The notes under the pieces were generated by a model. That model was not told where the DNA came from and did not search any database. It saw only the letters and a program-made list of their open reading frames with translations. Shown in pieces: positions 37,640 to 46,931 of a DNA stretch of 64,000 nucleotides. The position numbers and the translations under genes are program-made. The stretch lies in NCBI GenBank assembly GCA_028819345.1, contig JAPPLW010000103.1, forward strand, positions 34,424 through 98,423. Reading direction: 5' to 3'. The first letter of the stretch is position 1, and every line of letters begins with the position of its first letter. The stretch comes from a bacterium. Its GTDB lineage: Bacteria; Actinomycetota; Acidimicrobiia; Spongiisociales; ZC4RG35.

Positions 37640-38512
37640 TCAGGTGCGCTGTGCGATTCGGGCTCGGGCCAGGACGGACTTGGCGGTTCGCGCCACCGCG
37701 TAATCGATCATCTGCCCGTCGGCGCCGATCGAGGCTGTCCCCTTGGCTTCGGCCTTCTCGAACAGGTCCAGGATGGCTCGGTGGTGAGCCACCTCCTCGG
37801 GAGTGGGGGTGAAGACTTCGTTGATGACGCTCACCTGGGCGGGATGGATGGCGAGTTTGGCGACGTATCCCATGCGGCGACCCATCTTGCTCTCGATGCG
37901 GAGCGCCTCGGAGTCCCGGTAGTTCATGAACACGCCGTCGATGGGATGAGGCAGGCCTGCCGCGCGGGCCGCCAGCAGGACGCGGGAACGGGAGTAATTC
38001 AACCCGGTCCCGGTGGGGTCCCACTCCACGCCGAGGTCGGCGACCAGGTCTCCCCGCTCGGCGCTCCCGAACATCATCGCTTGCACCCTGGGGAGTCCGT
38101 CGAGTATCTCGAAGGAGTTCTCTACCGCCACCGCGCTCTCGATCATCGGGACCAGGGCAATTGAACCATCCGGTCTTCCCGTCGCGGTCTCCAGGGCGCT
38201 GAGGGCGCCGCACACCTCCAGCATCACCTCTCGCTGCTCTGCCTTGGGGAGGATCACCCCTGCCGCTCCGGCATGGGCAGCCGCCACCAGGTCTTCCCAC
38301 ATGAGCCCGGTCTGGAAACCGTTGAGACGAACGAAGTAGGGGATGGGACTGTCGGGAAGGGAATCGAGATTGGCCCGCGCCTCCTCCTTGACGTTGATGG
38401 CAACCGCGTCTTCGAGGTCTACGATCACGGCGTCCGCGGCCGACCGGACCGCTTTGGCGATCAGGTCGGGACGGTGGCCCGGGGTGAAGAGCATCGAGCG
38501 AACCGCATCCAT
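37640..38512 (-). CDS. HpcH/HpaI (CitE-like) CoA ester lyase
   Basis: MDAVRSMLFTPGHRPDLIAKAVRSAADAVIVDLEDAV, ALVPMIESAVAVENSFEI, KLAIHPAQVSVINEVFTPTPEE; start at 38512 rather than the 559-aa ORF start. Confidence 0.9.
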   Translation of the reverse strand: MDAVRSMLFTPGHRPDLIAKAVRSAADAVIVDLEDAVAINVKEEARANLDSLPDSPIPYFVRLNGFQTGLMWEDLVAAAHAGAAGVILPKAEQREVMLEVCGALSALETATGRPDGSIALVPMIESAVAVENSFEILDGLPRVQAMMFGSAERGDLVADLGVEWDPTGTGLNYSRSRVLLAARAAGLPHPIDGVFMNYRDSEALRIESKMGRRMGYVAKLAIHPAQVSVINEVFTPTPEEVAHHRAILDLFEKAEAKGTASIGADGQMIDYAVARTAKSVLARARIAQRT

Positions 38513-38569
38513 CCGGGGTTCCCTTCTCCTATTCTCTGAGGTCAGCCTGCCAGGGATCATATAGTACCC

Positions 38570-39493
38570 GTGATGGGCTTCATCACGACAGTGACGGGTG
38601 ACGTGCCGACCGAAGAAATCGGCGCCGTCCTGATGCATGAGCACATCCTGTGCGACTTCCACAGGATCACGAATGACCTTAACCAGTTGCTGGATGATCC
38701 CGACCTGGTAAGCGCAGAGCTCGGCCACCTGGAAGGAACCCCGGTGCGAACGGTGGTGGAGATGACCAGCGTCGGATTGGGCAGGGACCTGAAGAGCCTG
38801 CGCGACATCGCCACGCGAACCGGTCTCAACATAGTGGCCGGCTGTGGTTGGTACCGTGAGCCTTTCTTCCCACGAGAAGTCTTCGAGAACACCTCGGATC
38901 GCCTGGCGGAGATCCTGATCTCGGAGATCAATAAAGGGGCCGGTGACGGGGGAGTGCGGCCGGGGATCATCGGAGAGATCGGCGCCAAGCGGGTTCCGAT
39001 GTCTCCAGCCGAGGAAAGGGTGCTCCGCGCCGGTGGGTTCGCACAGCTCGAGACGGGAGTCTCGGTCTATACGCACGCTTCGCGGAGCACGGTGGGGATC
39101 GAGCAGGCAAAGATCCTGATCGGGATCGGCGTCCCTGCCGAGCGGATCGTCATCGGACATGCCGACACTGTGCCCTCGAACCGGAAGGAGTACTGGTCGG
39201 TGTTGTTGGACATGGGCGTCACTCTCGGCTTCGACACACTCAAACCGGACTTCCCGTACGAGTTGGGAGTTCGCATTGCAGGCCTGACCTGGCTGGCTGA
39301 ACGAGGATCGCTCGACCACGTGGTGGTCTCCAACGACATCTGCTACCGGTCACAGCTTCGCTCCTTCGGCGGCGGCGGTTACCCGTACTGTGTCACCGGC
39401 TTCATCGATTTGCTGCGAGAGGCCGGGTTCGGCGACCGGGAGTTTCAGACGATTTTCCGGGACACACCGACGAGGATTCTCCAGAGACCCTAA
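38570..39493 (+). CDS. phosphotriesterase-family amidohydrolase (copy 1)
   Basis: VLMHEHILCDFHRI, GLNIVAGCGWYREPF, GIIGEIGA, YTHASRSTVGIEQAKIL, IGHADTVPSNRKEYW, VVSNDICYRSQL. Confidence 0.88.
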   Translation: MMGFITTVTGDVPTEEIGAVLMHEHILCDFHRITNDLNQLLDDPDLVSAELGHLEGTPVRTVVEMTSVGLGRDLKSLRDIATRTGLNIVAGCGWYREPFFPREVFENTSDRLAEILISEINKGAGDGGVRPGIIGEIGAKRVPMSPAEERVLRAGGFAQLETGVSVYTHASRSTVGIEQAKILIGIGVPAERIVIGHADTVPSNRKEYWSVLLDMGVTLGFDTLKPDFPYELGVRIAGLTWLAERGSLDHVVVSNDICYRSQLRSFGGGGYPYCVTGFIDLLREAGFGDREFQTIFRDTPTRILQRP

Positions 39494-39559
39494 GGCAACA
39501 CCGCGCCCTCAGCCCTGATAGGCGTGCGCATGTCGCGAAATCAAGATGCCGCGTGTCGC

Positions 39560-39612
39560 TTGACATGCGGCTTTCCCAAGGGTATGGTCAGTGATCTGTG
39601 ATCACATATCAC
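39560..39612 (+). promoter_or_regulatory. Sigma70-type promoter with near-perfect 22-bp palindromic operator (candidate GntR site)
   Basis: TTGACA (39560-39565), 17-nt spacer, TATGGT (39583-39588), then GTGATCTGTGATCACATATCAC (39591-39612), palindromic apart from one mismatched pair. Confidence 0.75.
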
Positions 39613-39647
39613 AACACAAGGTTTTGGACCGACTAAAGGAGTTTGGT

Positions 39648-41267
39648 ATGAGGAGAGTTTTGAAACCTCACAGCCGCCCAGCCCCAGGCGGGTGGCGGCT
39701 AGGTCTGCAGGTTGCGATCGTTTTCTGTTTGGCGGCATCTCTGCTTGCCGGGTGCGCCGAAGATGAGCCCGAGGCGCCGGCTACGACAGCCGCACCGGCT
39801 ACGACAGCTGCGCCGGAGCCTGTCGATCCCGATGCGGAAAAGAGAGGCGGGACGTTGCAACTTGGGACGCCCCAGCCGATACAGACGCTTGATCCGCATC
39901 AGTTCGGGATCTACAACAACCGCAACGCCTGGCCGGGTCTCTTTAGCGGCCTGACACGCTACACGGAAGAACTGGAACCGGTGCCGGACCTGGCGGTGTC
40001 CTGGGATGTGGATGACTCGGGAACCGCGTGGACGTTCCACCTGCGAGAGGGTGTGCAGTTCCACAACGGCCAACCCTTCACGGCTGCCGACGTCAAGTAC
40101 TCCCTCGACAGACTGCTGCACCCCGACACGAATGCAGGCGTTTACGCCGAAGCGATCTCCACGATCGAAGAGGTCGAGGTGGTTGACGATCACACCGTGA
40201 TCCTGCACCTGTCGGCGCCTTCCGCGATCCTTTTGGCGGGTCTGGCAAGAGCCATGATCATTCCCGACGGATCGGGTGAAACCATTGCCCAAGAGGGCAT
40301 CGGAACAGGTCCCTTCATGATGGTCGATTACGTCGCCGACGAGCGCCTGATCATGACCCGCAACGAGAACTACTGGGAGGAAGGCCTGCCCTACCTCGAC
40401 GGAGTCGACGTGACGGTGAACCCCGACACCACCAGCCTGTTCACGGCTTTGAGTGCCGGCGACGTTGACATCTACTGGCAGTTGGAGCCGCGGTTCGTCC
40501 AGCAGATCGCCAAGGAAGGCGAATTGCGGACGCTCTTCGCCCCCAGTTCCTCGGTCGTCACGTATATGAGCATCTACAATGGCGCTCCGCCGTTTGACGA
40601 TGTGCGCGCCCGCCAGGCGCTGCTACACGCCCTGGATCTCGCCACCATCAACACCCTTGCGTTCTTCGACACGGGAATAGCGGTGCCGACCAACAACCTG
40701 CTTCCCCCCGGGCACTGGGCCGAGGCCCCCGGCCTGACCGAGTACCCGTACGATCTCGACCGCGCCAAGGCGCTGTTCGATGAAGTAGGCGTCACCGAGC
40801 TCAGCTATGTAGGACTCAATATCGTGCCGTGGACCCGGATCATCGGAGAGGTGATGGAACAGTCCCTCGGAAAGATCGGGATCAAGTTGAATGTCTCGAT
40901 GCCGGAACTCGGTGGGTGGTCTGAAGCCTTCACGCCGCACCCGGCTCCCGGCGCCATCGTGGCCAATGCCGCGCTGCCCGACTACGATCCGGCCTTCCTG
41001 TGGAATCTCTCCCACCCCGACGTCAACCCGTGGGGGTTCGGGGACGAGTCCTACGCTCAGCTTCTTGCGGATGCTGCGGCCGAGTTGGATCTGGACAAGC
41101 GCATAGCAGCCTACGGCGCCGTGCAGGAGGTGTGGAACGCGGAAGTTCCAACTCCGATCCTGTACTTTGACCGCTGGTTCCATGGTGTGCGAGACCGGGT
41201 CCAGGACTTGAAGCACCTCAACAGTGGTGACCTCGATTACAGGGAGACATGGCTCACCGATAAGTAA
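39648..41267 (+). CDS. ABC transporter substrate-binding lipoprotein, family 5 (dipeptide/oligopeptide type)
   Basis: Lipobox SLLAGCAED, TTAAP linker, GGTLQLGTPQPIQTLDPHQ, AWTFHLREGVQFHNGQPFTAADVKYSLDRLL. Confidence 0.93.
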   Translation: MRRVLKPHSRPAPGGWRLGLQVAIVFCLAASLLAGCAEDEPEAPATTAAPATTAAPEPVDPDAEKRGGTLQLGTPQPIQTLDPHQFGIYNNRNAWPGLFSGLTRYTEELEPVPDLAVSWDVDDSGTAWTFHLREGVQFHNGQPFTAADVKYSLDRLLHPDTNAGVYAEAISTIEEVEVVDDHTVILHLSAPSAILLAGLARAMIIPDGSGETIAQEGIGTGPFMMVDYVADERLIMTRNENYWEEGLPYLDGVDVTVNPDTTSLFTALSAGDVDIYWQLEPRFVQQIAKEGELRTLFAPSSSVVTYMSIYNGAPPFDDVRARQALLHALDLATINTLAFFDTGIAVPTNNLLPPGHWAEAPGLTEYPYDLDRAKALFDEVGVTELSYVGLNIVPWTRIIGEVMEQSLGKIGIKLNVSMPELGGWSEAFTPHPAPGAIVANAALPDYDPAFLWNLSHPDVNPWGFGDESYAQLLADAAAELDLDKRIAAYGAVQEVWNAEVPTPILYFDRWFHGVRDRVQDLKHLNSGDLDYRETWLTDK

Positions 41268-41286
41268 GCGGTAGTCTGTCCAATCC

Positions 41287-42990
41287 GTGGAATCGTTCAC
41301 GACCCCGCTTCCGATGGAAGACGGTATCCGGCTAGCAACCGATGTCTTCCTTCCATCCGGAAGCGGGGGTCCCCACCCCGCGTTGCTGATGCGGACGCCC
41401 TACGACAAGGCTCGAGTGGAGGATGGACGGATGATCTATTCCGAGATCGTTGCAGAGGCGGTCGAGGCCGGCTATGCCGTGGTTATTCAGGATCTTCGTG
41501 GACGTTTCGAATCCGAGGGCGAATTCGTGCCGTTTCACGAGAACCCCGACAGCGACGCACGGGACGGCGCCGCCACCGTGTCCTGGATCAGAGTCCAGGA
41601 CTGGTGCGACGGCTCCGTTGCGATGTGGGGTGATTCCTACGGCGCCTGGACACAGTGGAAAGTGGCCATTGACGGGAACATCAAACCCGACGCCATCTTT
41701 CCCTCCGGCCTTCCGATGAGCGCCCTCGATTCACCGGTGCTTAGGCCCGCCAGGCGGATCCTCTGGTATGTCGGCCGCATGGGGCCCGACTCACGTCGGC
41801 GCTCGGACCGGACCGGACGCTCCTTCGACGCGGAGTCCGCCTACCGGAACTGGCGAACGGTGGAAAGAAACCGCTGGCTGTGGTTCCTCCCATGGAAGGA
41901 ATTGCCCGAATACCTGCTTGGCGACCTGTCACGGCACTACCAAAGCCTGATCCGAAGCAGGCCAAGCGACTATCTGTCCTGGATCAGGCGTTGTGAGGAG
42001 TTCGAAGGACCGGTGCTACTTCTCACCGGTTGGTTCGACATAGATGTGGGCAGCGTGATCGAACTCCATGCCAGGCTGAGCAATCGACCGGGCGAGTCCG
42101 GCCCTGCGTATCTGATCGTCGGGCCTTGGAAGCACATGGATCCCAAGTACGATCTGAGCCGACATCGGGGAGCTATCGACTTCGGCGAGGCTGCTCAATG
42201 GTCGTATCCGGACGTTCTCGTCCAATGGTCGGACTTTGTTCTCAAGGGCAAGCCCGGACCTCTGTTTCCCGGACCACCGATCCGGTACTTCGCGATGGGA
42301 GATGGGTCCAACCAGTGGCGGGAGGCCGACCGCTGGTCCGAGATCGTTGCCCCTCCGCAGCGTCTCTTTCTCACATCCACCGCCGCATCCGGAGAGAATG
42401 GCGGCGCCCTCTCGGAAGCTCCGTCCTCGGAGACCGCAACCTGGCGCTACGTGTACGACCCGCGAGACCCGGTTCCTTCGGCCGTGGACGAGGACGCGTA
42501 CTATGGCCCCTTCGACATCGGCTATATGGACATGCGGCCGGATGTGTTGTCATTTGCCACGAGGCCGCTCGACCAACCGTTTGAAATCCGCGGGTCGGTG
42601 GATGTTGACCTGGTGGTGACCAGCACCGCCGTCGACACCGACTTCTGTGCCTGGGTCGCCGAAGAACGTCCTGACGGCGCGTCGATTCTTATTGCGAGCG
42701 GGTTTGTCCGGGCCAGGTACCGGAACGGGATCGATCAGGAACAGTTCCTGGAACCGGGCCAGCCCGAGACTATCCGGATCCGGTGTCGCCCGACCGTCTA
42801 CCGCTTGGAGGCAGGATCTCGCCTGGTGGTGAAGATCTCCAGCAGTGACTTCCCAGACTATGACAGGAGTCACAATCTCGGGACCGATCCCTACTCGGAT
42901 GCTCGACTCGTTTCGGCAGTGCAGACATTGACGAGTGGACCGGAGGAGCCGTGCAGCGTCCATCTACCGGTTTCAGGGCCCGTCCGATGA
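41287..42990 (+). CDS. CocE/NonD family hydrolase
   Basis: LPMEDGIRLATDVFLPSG, IQDLRGRFESEGEF, VAMWGDSYGAWTQW, LLTGWFDIDV, VGPWKHMD. Confidence 0.92.
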   Translation: MESFTTPLPMEDGIRLATDVFLPSGSGGPHPALLMRTPYDKARVEDGRMIYSEIVAEAVEAGYAVVIQDLRGRFESEGEFVPFHENPDSDARDGAATVSWIRVQDWCDGSVAMWGDSYGAWTQWKVAIDGNIKPDAIFPSGLPMSALDSPVLRPARRILWYVGRMGPDSRRRSDRTGRSFDAESAYRNWRTVERNRWLWFLPWKELPEYLLGDLSRHYQSLIRSRPSDYLSWIRRCEEFEGPVLLLTGWFDIDVGSVIELHARLSNRPGESGPAYLIVGPWKHMDPKYDLSRHRGAIDFGEAAQWSYPDVLVQWSDFVLKGKPGPLFPGPPIRYFAMGDGSNQWREADRWSEIVAPPQRLFLTSTAASGENGGALSEAPSSETATWRYVYDPRDPVPSAVDEDAYYGPFDIGYMDMRPDVLSFATRPLDQPFEIRGSVDVDLVVTSTAVDTDFCAWVAEERPDGASILIASGFVRARYRNGIDQEQFLEPGQPETIRIRCRPTVYRLEAGSRLVVKISSSDFPDYDRSHNLGTDPYSDARLVSAVQTLTSGPEEPCSVHLPVSGPVR

Positions 42991-44060
42991 CCTCTTCCGG
43001 GCAGTCAGGGGGACGATCCGACCGGTTCATCGACTTGCGTAGCGACACCTACAACCTACCTACGCAGGCAATGTTGGCTCGTTTGGGCTCTGCCATCGAC
43101 AATCCACCGGATGGAGGCGCGGAAGAGCACACCCGAGAACTGGAACGGGCGGTGTCGGCCTTGACTTCCAAGGAAGCGGCCCTGTTCCTTCCCACCTGCA
43201 GCGCCGCCAATCTCCTGGCACTGATGGCTCTGGCCAACCCGGCCGAGAACGTTGTTGTTGACGCCGACTCCCACATACGGTGGCTGGAGGCGAACAGCGC
43301 CTCGGTTACCGGAGGCGTCCAGTTGGTCCCCGTGCCGAGAGACGGCAGCGTCGTAGACCCGGTCGCGTTGGTGGAATTCGCCGAGAGATCGTCCCATTTC
43401 GGACTTCCTCCCCTGGGTTTGATCTGCGTTGAGAACTCTCACAACAACGCCGGAGGAACGGTGGCGACCCGGTCGGACATGAAACGCGTCTCCGGTATGG
43501 CGCTGGACTACGGCGCCCGCCTTCATGTCGATGGGGCCCGCATCTTCAACGCCGCCGCTCGGCTCGACGTCGAGGTCAGTGAACTATGCGCCTCGGCCAC
43601 CACGGTGGCATTGAGTCTCAACAAGAGCCTGGGAGCACCATACGGCGCCGTTCTGGCGGGTCCTGAAGACGTCATTGCCAAAGCGAGGAACCTCCGGGGC
43701 CAGCTGGGCATCGCGTCAATACACCAGGAAGGCCTGTTCGCAACGATGGCGCTGGAGGCTCTTGAAAACAACATGGAGGACCCACGCCTTGACAACTGCG
43801 AAGCCGGAAAGTTGGCGCGATCGCTCATCCGGCACTTCGAGTCCGAGTTGGCGGTGCAGACTCCCCAGACCAACATCATTCTTTTTGACGTTCTCGGGGA
43901 CCTGACCGCCGCCGAGTTCTGCAGGCAACTTGCGAACCGGGGAGTACTGGCAAAGCCGCGGTCTGCGACCCGGTCGGTTCGCCTGGTTGTTAATCGTGGG
44001 TCGCGACAGCACGATCTGGGACGGGTGATAGAAGCCTTCGCCAGGGCTTTAGGTCGTTAA
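42987..44060 (+). CDS. low-specificity L-threonine aldolase / beta-eliminating lyase family
   Basis: FIDLRSDTYNLPTQAM, EAALFLPTCSAANLLALMAL, ICVENSHNNAGGTV, LHVDGARIFNAAARLDV, VALSLNKSLGAPYGAVLAG; ATG 42987 overlaps the upstream stop. Confidence 0.9.
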   Translation: MTSSGQSGGRSDRFIDLRSDTYNLPTQAMLARLGSAIDNPPDGGAEEHTRELERAVSALTSKEAALFLPTCSAANLLALMALANPAENVVVDADSHIRWLEANSASVTGGVQLVPVPRDGSVVDPVALVEFAERSSHFGLPPLGLICVENSHNNAGGTVATRSDMKRVSGMALDYGARLHVDGARIFNAAARLDVEVSELCASATTVALSLNKSLGAPYGAVLAGPEDVIAKARNLRGQLGIASIHQEGLFATMALEALENNMEDPRLDNCEAGKLARSLIRHFESELAVQTPQTNIILFDVLGDLTAAEFCRQLANRGVLAKPRSATRSVRLVVNRGSRQHDLGRVIEAFARALGR

Positions 44061-44069
44061 AGGAGGTTT

Positions 44070-44984
44070 ATGGGTTCCATCGTGACCGTGACAGGTGAGG
44101 TGCCGAGTGCGGACATTGGCGCAGTCTTGATGCACGAGCACATCATGTGCAACCTCTACAGGATCTCCGGCAATTCGGACCATCTACTCGACGACGTCGA
44201 TCTGGCTGTCAGCGAGCTTCGTCACCTGGATGAGACTCCGGTGCGGACCGTGGTCGATGTGACGAGTGTCGGTCTGGGCAGAGATCTGGAGACTCTGCGA
44301 CAAATCGCTTTGACCACCGGCCTCAACATCGTTGCCGGCTGTGGTTGGTACCGCGACCCCTACCTGCCACAAGAAGTCTTCGACAAGACTTCTGATGATC
44401 TGGCCGACGTATTGGTCTCGGAGATCACCAGAGGATCTGACGACGGGGGGATACGACCGGGGATCATCGGGGAAATAGGGGCGTACACGGATCCGATGAC
44501 CCCTGCGGAGGAGCGGGTCCTACGTGCCGGCGCGTTTGCGCAGGTGGAGACGGGAGTCGCCATATACACGCACGCTGCCCGGAGCACGGTTGGGATCGAG
44601 CAGGCCAGAATCCTGCTCAGAATGGGCGTTCCGCCTGAGCGGGTAGTCATCGGCCACTCCGATACGGTCCCTCGGAAGGAGTACTGGTCAGAGTTGCTCG
44701 ACATGGGCGCCACCCTCGGCTTTGACACCGTGAGGCCTCACTTTCCATACGATGTCGAGGTTCGCATCGCCGGTCTGGTGTGGCTGGCGGAGCGAGGCTC
44801 TCTGGATCGTGTCGTCGTCTCCAACGACGTGTGCTTTCGATCACATCTCCGCGCGTTCGAAGGCGGTGGTTACCCGTACTGCGCCACGGACTTCTTCGAC
44901 TCTCTGCGAAGGGTCGGGTTCGGCGACCAGGAATTCCGCACGATCTTCCATGAGAACCCGGCCCGGCTTCTCGATGTTCCTTGA
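44070..44984 (+). CDS. phosphotriesterase-family amidohydrolase (copy 2)
   Basis: VLMHEHIMCNLYRI, GLNIVAGCGWYRDPY, GIIGEIGAYTDPMTPAEERVLRAGAFAQVETG, IGHSDTVPRKEYW; close paralogue of 38570-39493. Confidence 0.88.
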   Translation: MGSIVTVTGEVPSADIGAVLMHEHIMCNLYRISGNSDHLLDDVDLAVSELRHLDETPVRTVVDVTSVGLGRDLETLRQIALTTGLNIVAGCGWYRDPYLPQEVFDKTSDDLADVLVSEITRGSDDGGIRPGIIGEIGAYTDPMTPAEERVLRAGAFAQVETGVAIYTHAARSTVGIEQARILLRMGVPPERVVIGHSDTVPRKEYWSELLDMGATLGFDTVRPHFPYDVEVRIAGLVWLAERGSLDRVVVSNDVCFRSHLRAFEGGGYPYCATDFFDSLRRVGFGDQEFRTIFHENPARLLDVP

Positions 44985-44987
44985 GCC

Positions 44988-46931
44988 ATGACCGGTCCAG
45001 AGCAAGGATCCCAACACGGCGGTCGTTCACCGACGCTTGAGATCACCGATTTGACGTTGTCTCTCGAGGGAGTCGGCGCTGATCCCGTGGACTTGGTCAA
45101 GGGTGTCAGCCTGGATATCTCCCAGGGCCAGTGTCTCGGGCTGGTTGGAGAGTCCGGGGCAGGAAAGAGCCTGACAGCCAAAGCCATTGTGGGACTCCTG
45201 CCCAGGGGGATCGACGTGACGAGCGGTTCGATCATGGTCGGCGGGCAGCCGCTGACGTCCTCTCAAGTCAACTGGCGGGAAATTCGGGGAGTTCTGGTCG
45301 GGACCATTTTCCAGGACCCCATGTCCAGCCTCAACCCGGTGATGAGAATACGGACCCAGGTGGAGGAGGTGATCAAGGCACATTTGACCTTGAACAGGCA
45401 TGAACGGGATCAACGAGTGGTCGAGTTGATGGAAGCCGTGGACCTTCCCGGTCACAAGGGCTTCCTGTCCCGCTACCCGCATGAGTTGTCGGGCGGCCAG
45501 CAGCAGAGGGTGGCCATCGCCATGGCCATTGCCTGTGATCCGTTGCTATTGATCGCCGATGAGGCAACAACCGCCCTGGATGTACGGACCCAGGCCCAAA
45601 TCCTGAAGCTGCTCAGGTCCCTCGTGGATGATTTGGGACTGAGCATGCTGCTGGTTACCCACGATATGGGGGTTATCGCCGGGGTTTCGGATCGACTGGC
45701 GGTGCTCTATTCGGGACGTGTCGTCGAGAGGGGCAGGACTCCCGACGTCCTGTCCAATCCTCGCCATCCCTACACGAGTGGCCTCATCGAAAGCTGCCCA
45801 CTGGATCTCAAGGGCGGGTTCCGGACCGAGGTCCGGCCCATCATGGGGACGGCGCCGATCGACGCGGAGTCGATCTGGGACAAGTGCGTCTATGCTCCCC
45901 GCTGTTCCCGGGCCGAGAGCAAGTGTCGAGGTCACTCTCCCCCGCTGGAGGATTTTGGAGAGTTGCACAGCGCCGCATGCTTCTATCCATTGGGGGATAC
46001 ACCCGGCGCCGCCATGCCCGAGGGATCGGGAGAGGCGGACACAAGCCCGGTCCCGCCTTCCGAACCGGTCCTTCTCACAACGGCGGCTCGCCTGCCCGGC
46101 TCGCCGCCGCAGAATGGAAAGGAAGCCGAAGGCGTGAACGATGTCATCGTGCAAGCCACCGGGCTTTCCGTCTCCTACCGGGAAGGACGTACATTCTCCT
46201 ACAGCAGGAAGGCTGTCCCGGCCGTCCAGGAGTTCGACCTTGAATTGAGGAAGGCTGAGACCGTGGCGGTGGTGGGAGAGTCGGGGAGCGGTAAATCAAC
46301 CGTCGCCCGCGCCCTGATACGGCTGGAGCCAAACAACGCGGTCGTCGAGGGGCGTCGCCAGATCCTCGGAGCCGACCTGGATGAACTGGGTAGGGGCGCC
46401 CTGCGGGGTATGCGCCGGAGGGCACAGATCATCTTTCAGGATCCCTACGGTAGCCTCAACCCGCGGCGCAAGGTTGTCGACCTCCTGATGGAAGGGCCTC
46501 GCGCACACAACCTTGAATCTTCCAATTCGCCCTCGGATCGAGCCGGTCAGCTACTGGAGCGAGTGGGCTTGGACCCGTCGTTCGCCGATCGGTATCCACA
46601 TCAGATGTCGGGCGGCCAGCGCCAGAGGGTGGCGATCGCCCGGGCGCTTTCCCTGGAGCCTCAGGTCCTGATTTGCGACGAACCGGTTTCGGCGCTGGAC
46701 GTCAGCATCCAGGCACAGATATTGGAACTCCTTGCATCACTGGCCCACCAGGAGGGACTGGCCTTCGTCTTCATAACCCATGACTTGGGGGTGATGAACA
46801 TGCTCGCCGACAGGGTGGTCGTGATGAAGGAAGGTAGGACTGTTGAGACCGGCATGGTGGAGGAGGTACTCGCCCGGCCGAACACCCGGTACACGAGAGA
46901 ACTCATCCAAGCCAGTTTGGTGGCGATATGA
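44988..46931 (+). CDS. fused dipeptide/oligopeptide ABC transporter ATPase (DppD-DppF type, two ATPase domains)
   Basis: Walker A GESGAGKSLTAKAI and GESGSGKSTVARALI; LSGGQQQRVAIAMAIA and MSGGQRQRVAIARALS; central CVYAPRCSRAESKCRGHSPPL...AACFYP. Confidence 0.95.
   Translation: MTGPEQGSQHGGRSPTLEITDLTLSLEGVGADPVDLVKGVSLDISQGQCLGLVGESGAGKSLTAKAIVGLLPRGIDVTSGSIMVGGQPLTSSQVNWREIRGVLVGTIFQDPMSSLNPVMRIRTQVEEVIKAHLTLNRHERDQRVVELMEAVDLPGHKGFLSRYPHELSGGQQQRVAIAMAIACDPLLLIADEATTALDVRTQAQILKLLRSLVDDLGLSMLLVTHDMGVIAGVSDRLAVLYSGRVVERGRTPDVLSNPRHPYTSGLIESCPLDLKGGFRTEVRPIMGTAPIDAESIWDKCVYAPRCSRAESKCRGHSPPLEDFGELHSAACFYPLGDTPGAAMPEGSGEADTSPVPPSEPVLLTTAARLPGSPPQNGKEAEGVNDVIVQATGLSVSYREGRTFSYSRKAVPAVQEFDLELRKAETVAVVGESGSGKSTVARALIRLEPNNAVVEGRRQILGADLDELGRGALRGMRRRAQIIFQDPYGSLNPRRKVVDLLMEGPRAHNLESSNSPSDRAGQLLERVGLDPSFADRYPHQMSGGQRQRVAIARALSLEPQVLICDEPVSALDVSIQAQILELLASLAHQEGLAFVFITHDLGVMNMLADRVVVMKEGRTVETGMVEEVLARPNTRYTRELIQASLVAI

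Noticed and set aside
38513-38569. Possible second GntR operator (ATCATATAGTACCCGTGAT) between the CoA lyase and PTE copy 1
   Set aside because: Only weak half-site similarity to the 39591-39612 palindrome; not distinguishable from chance without a genome-wide scan.
37640-39319. 559-aa ORF as a single protein
   Set aside because: Upstream half is antisense of the phosphotriesterase gene; CoA lyase starts at 38512.
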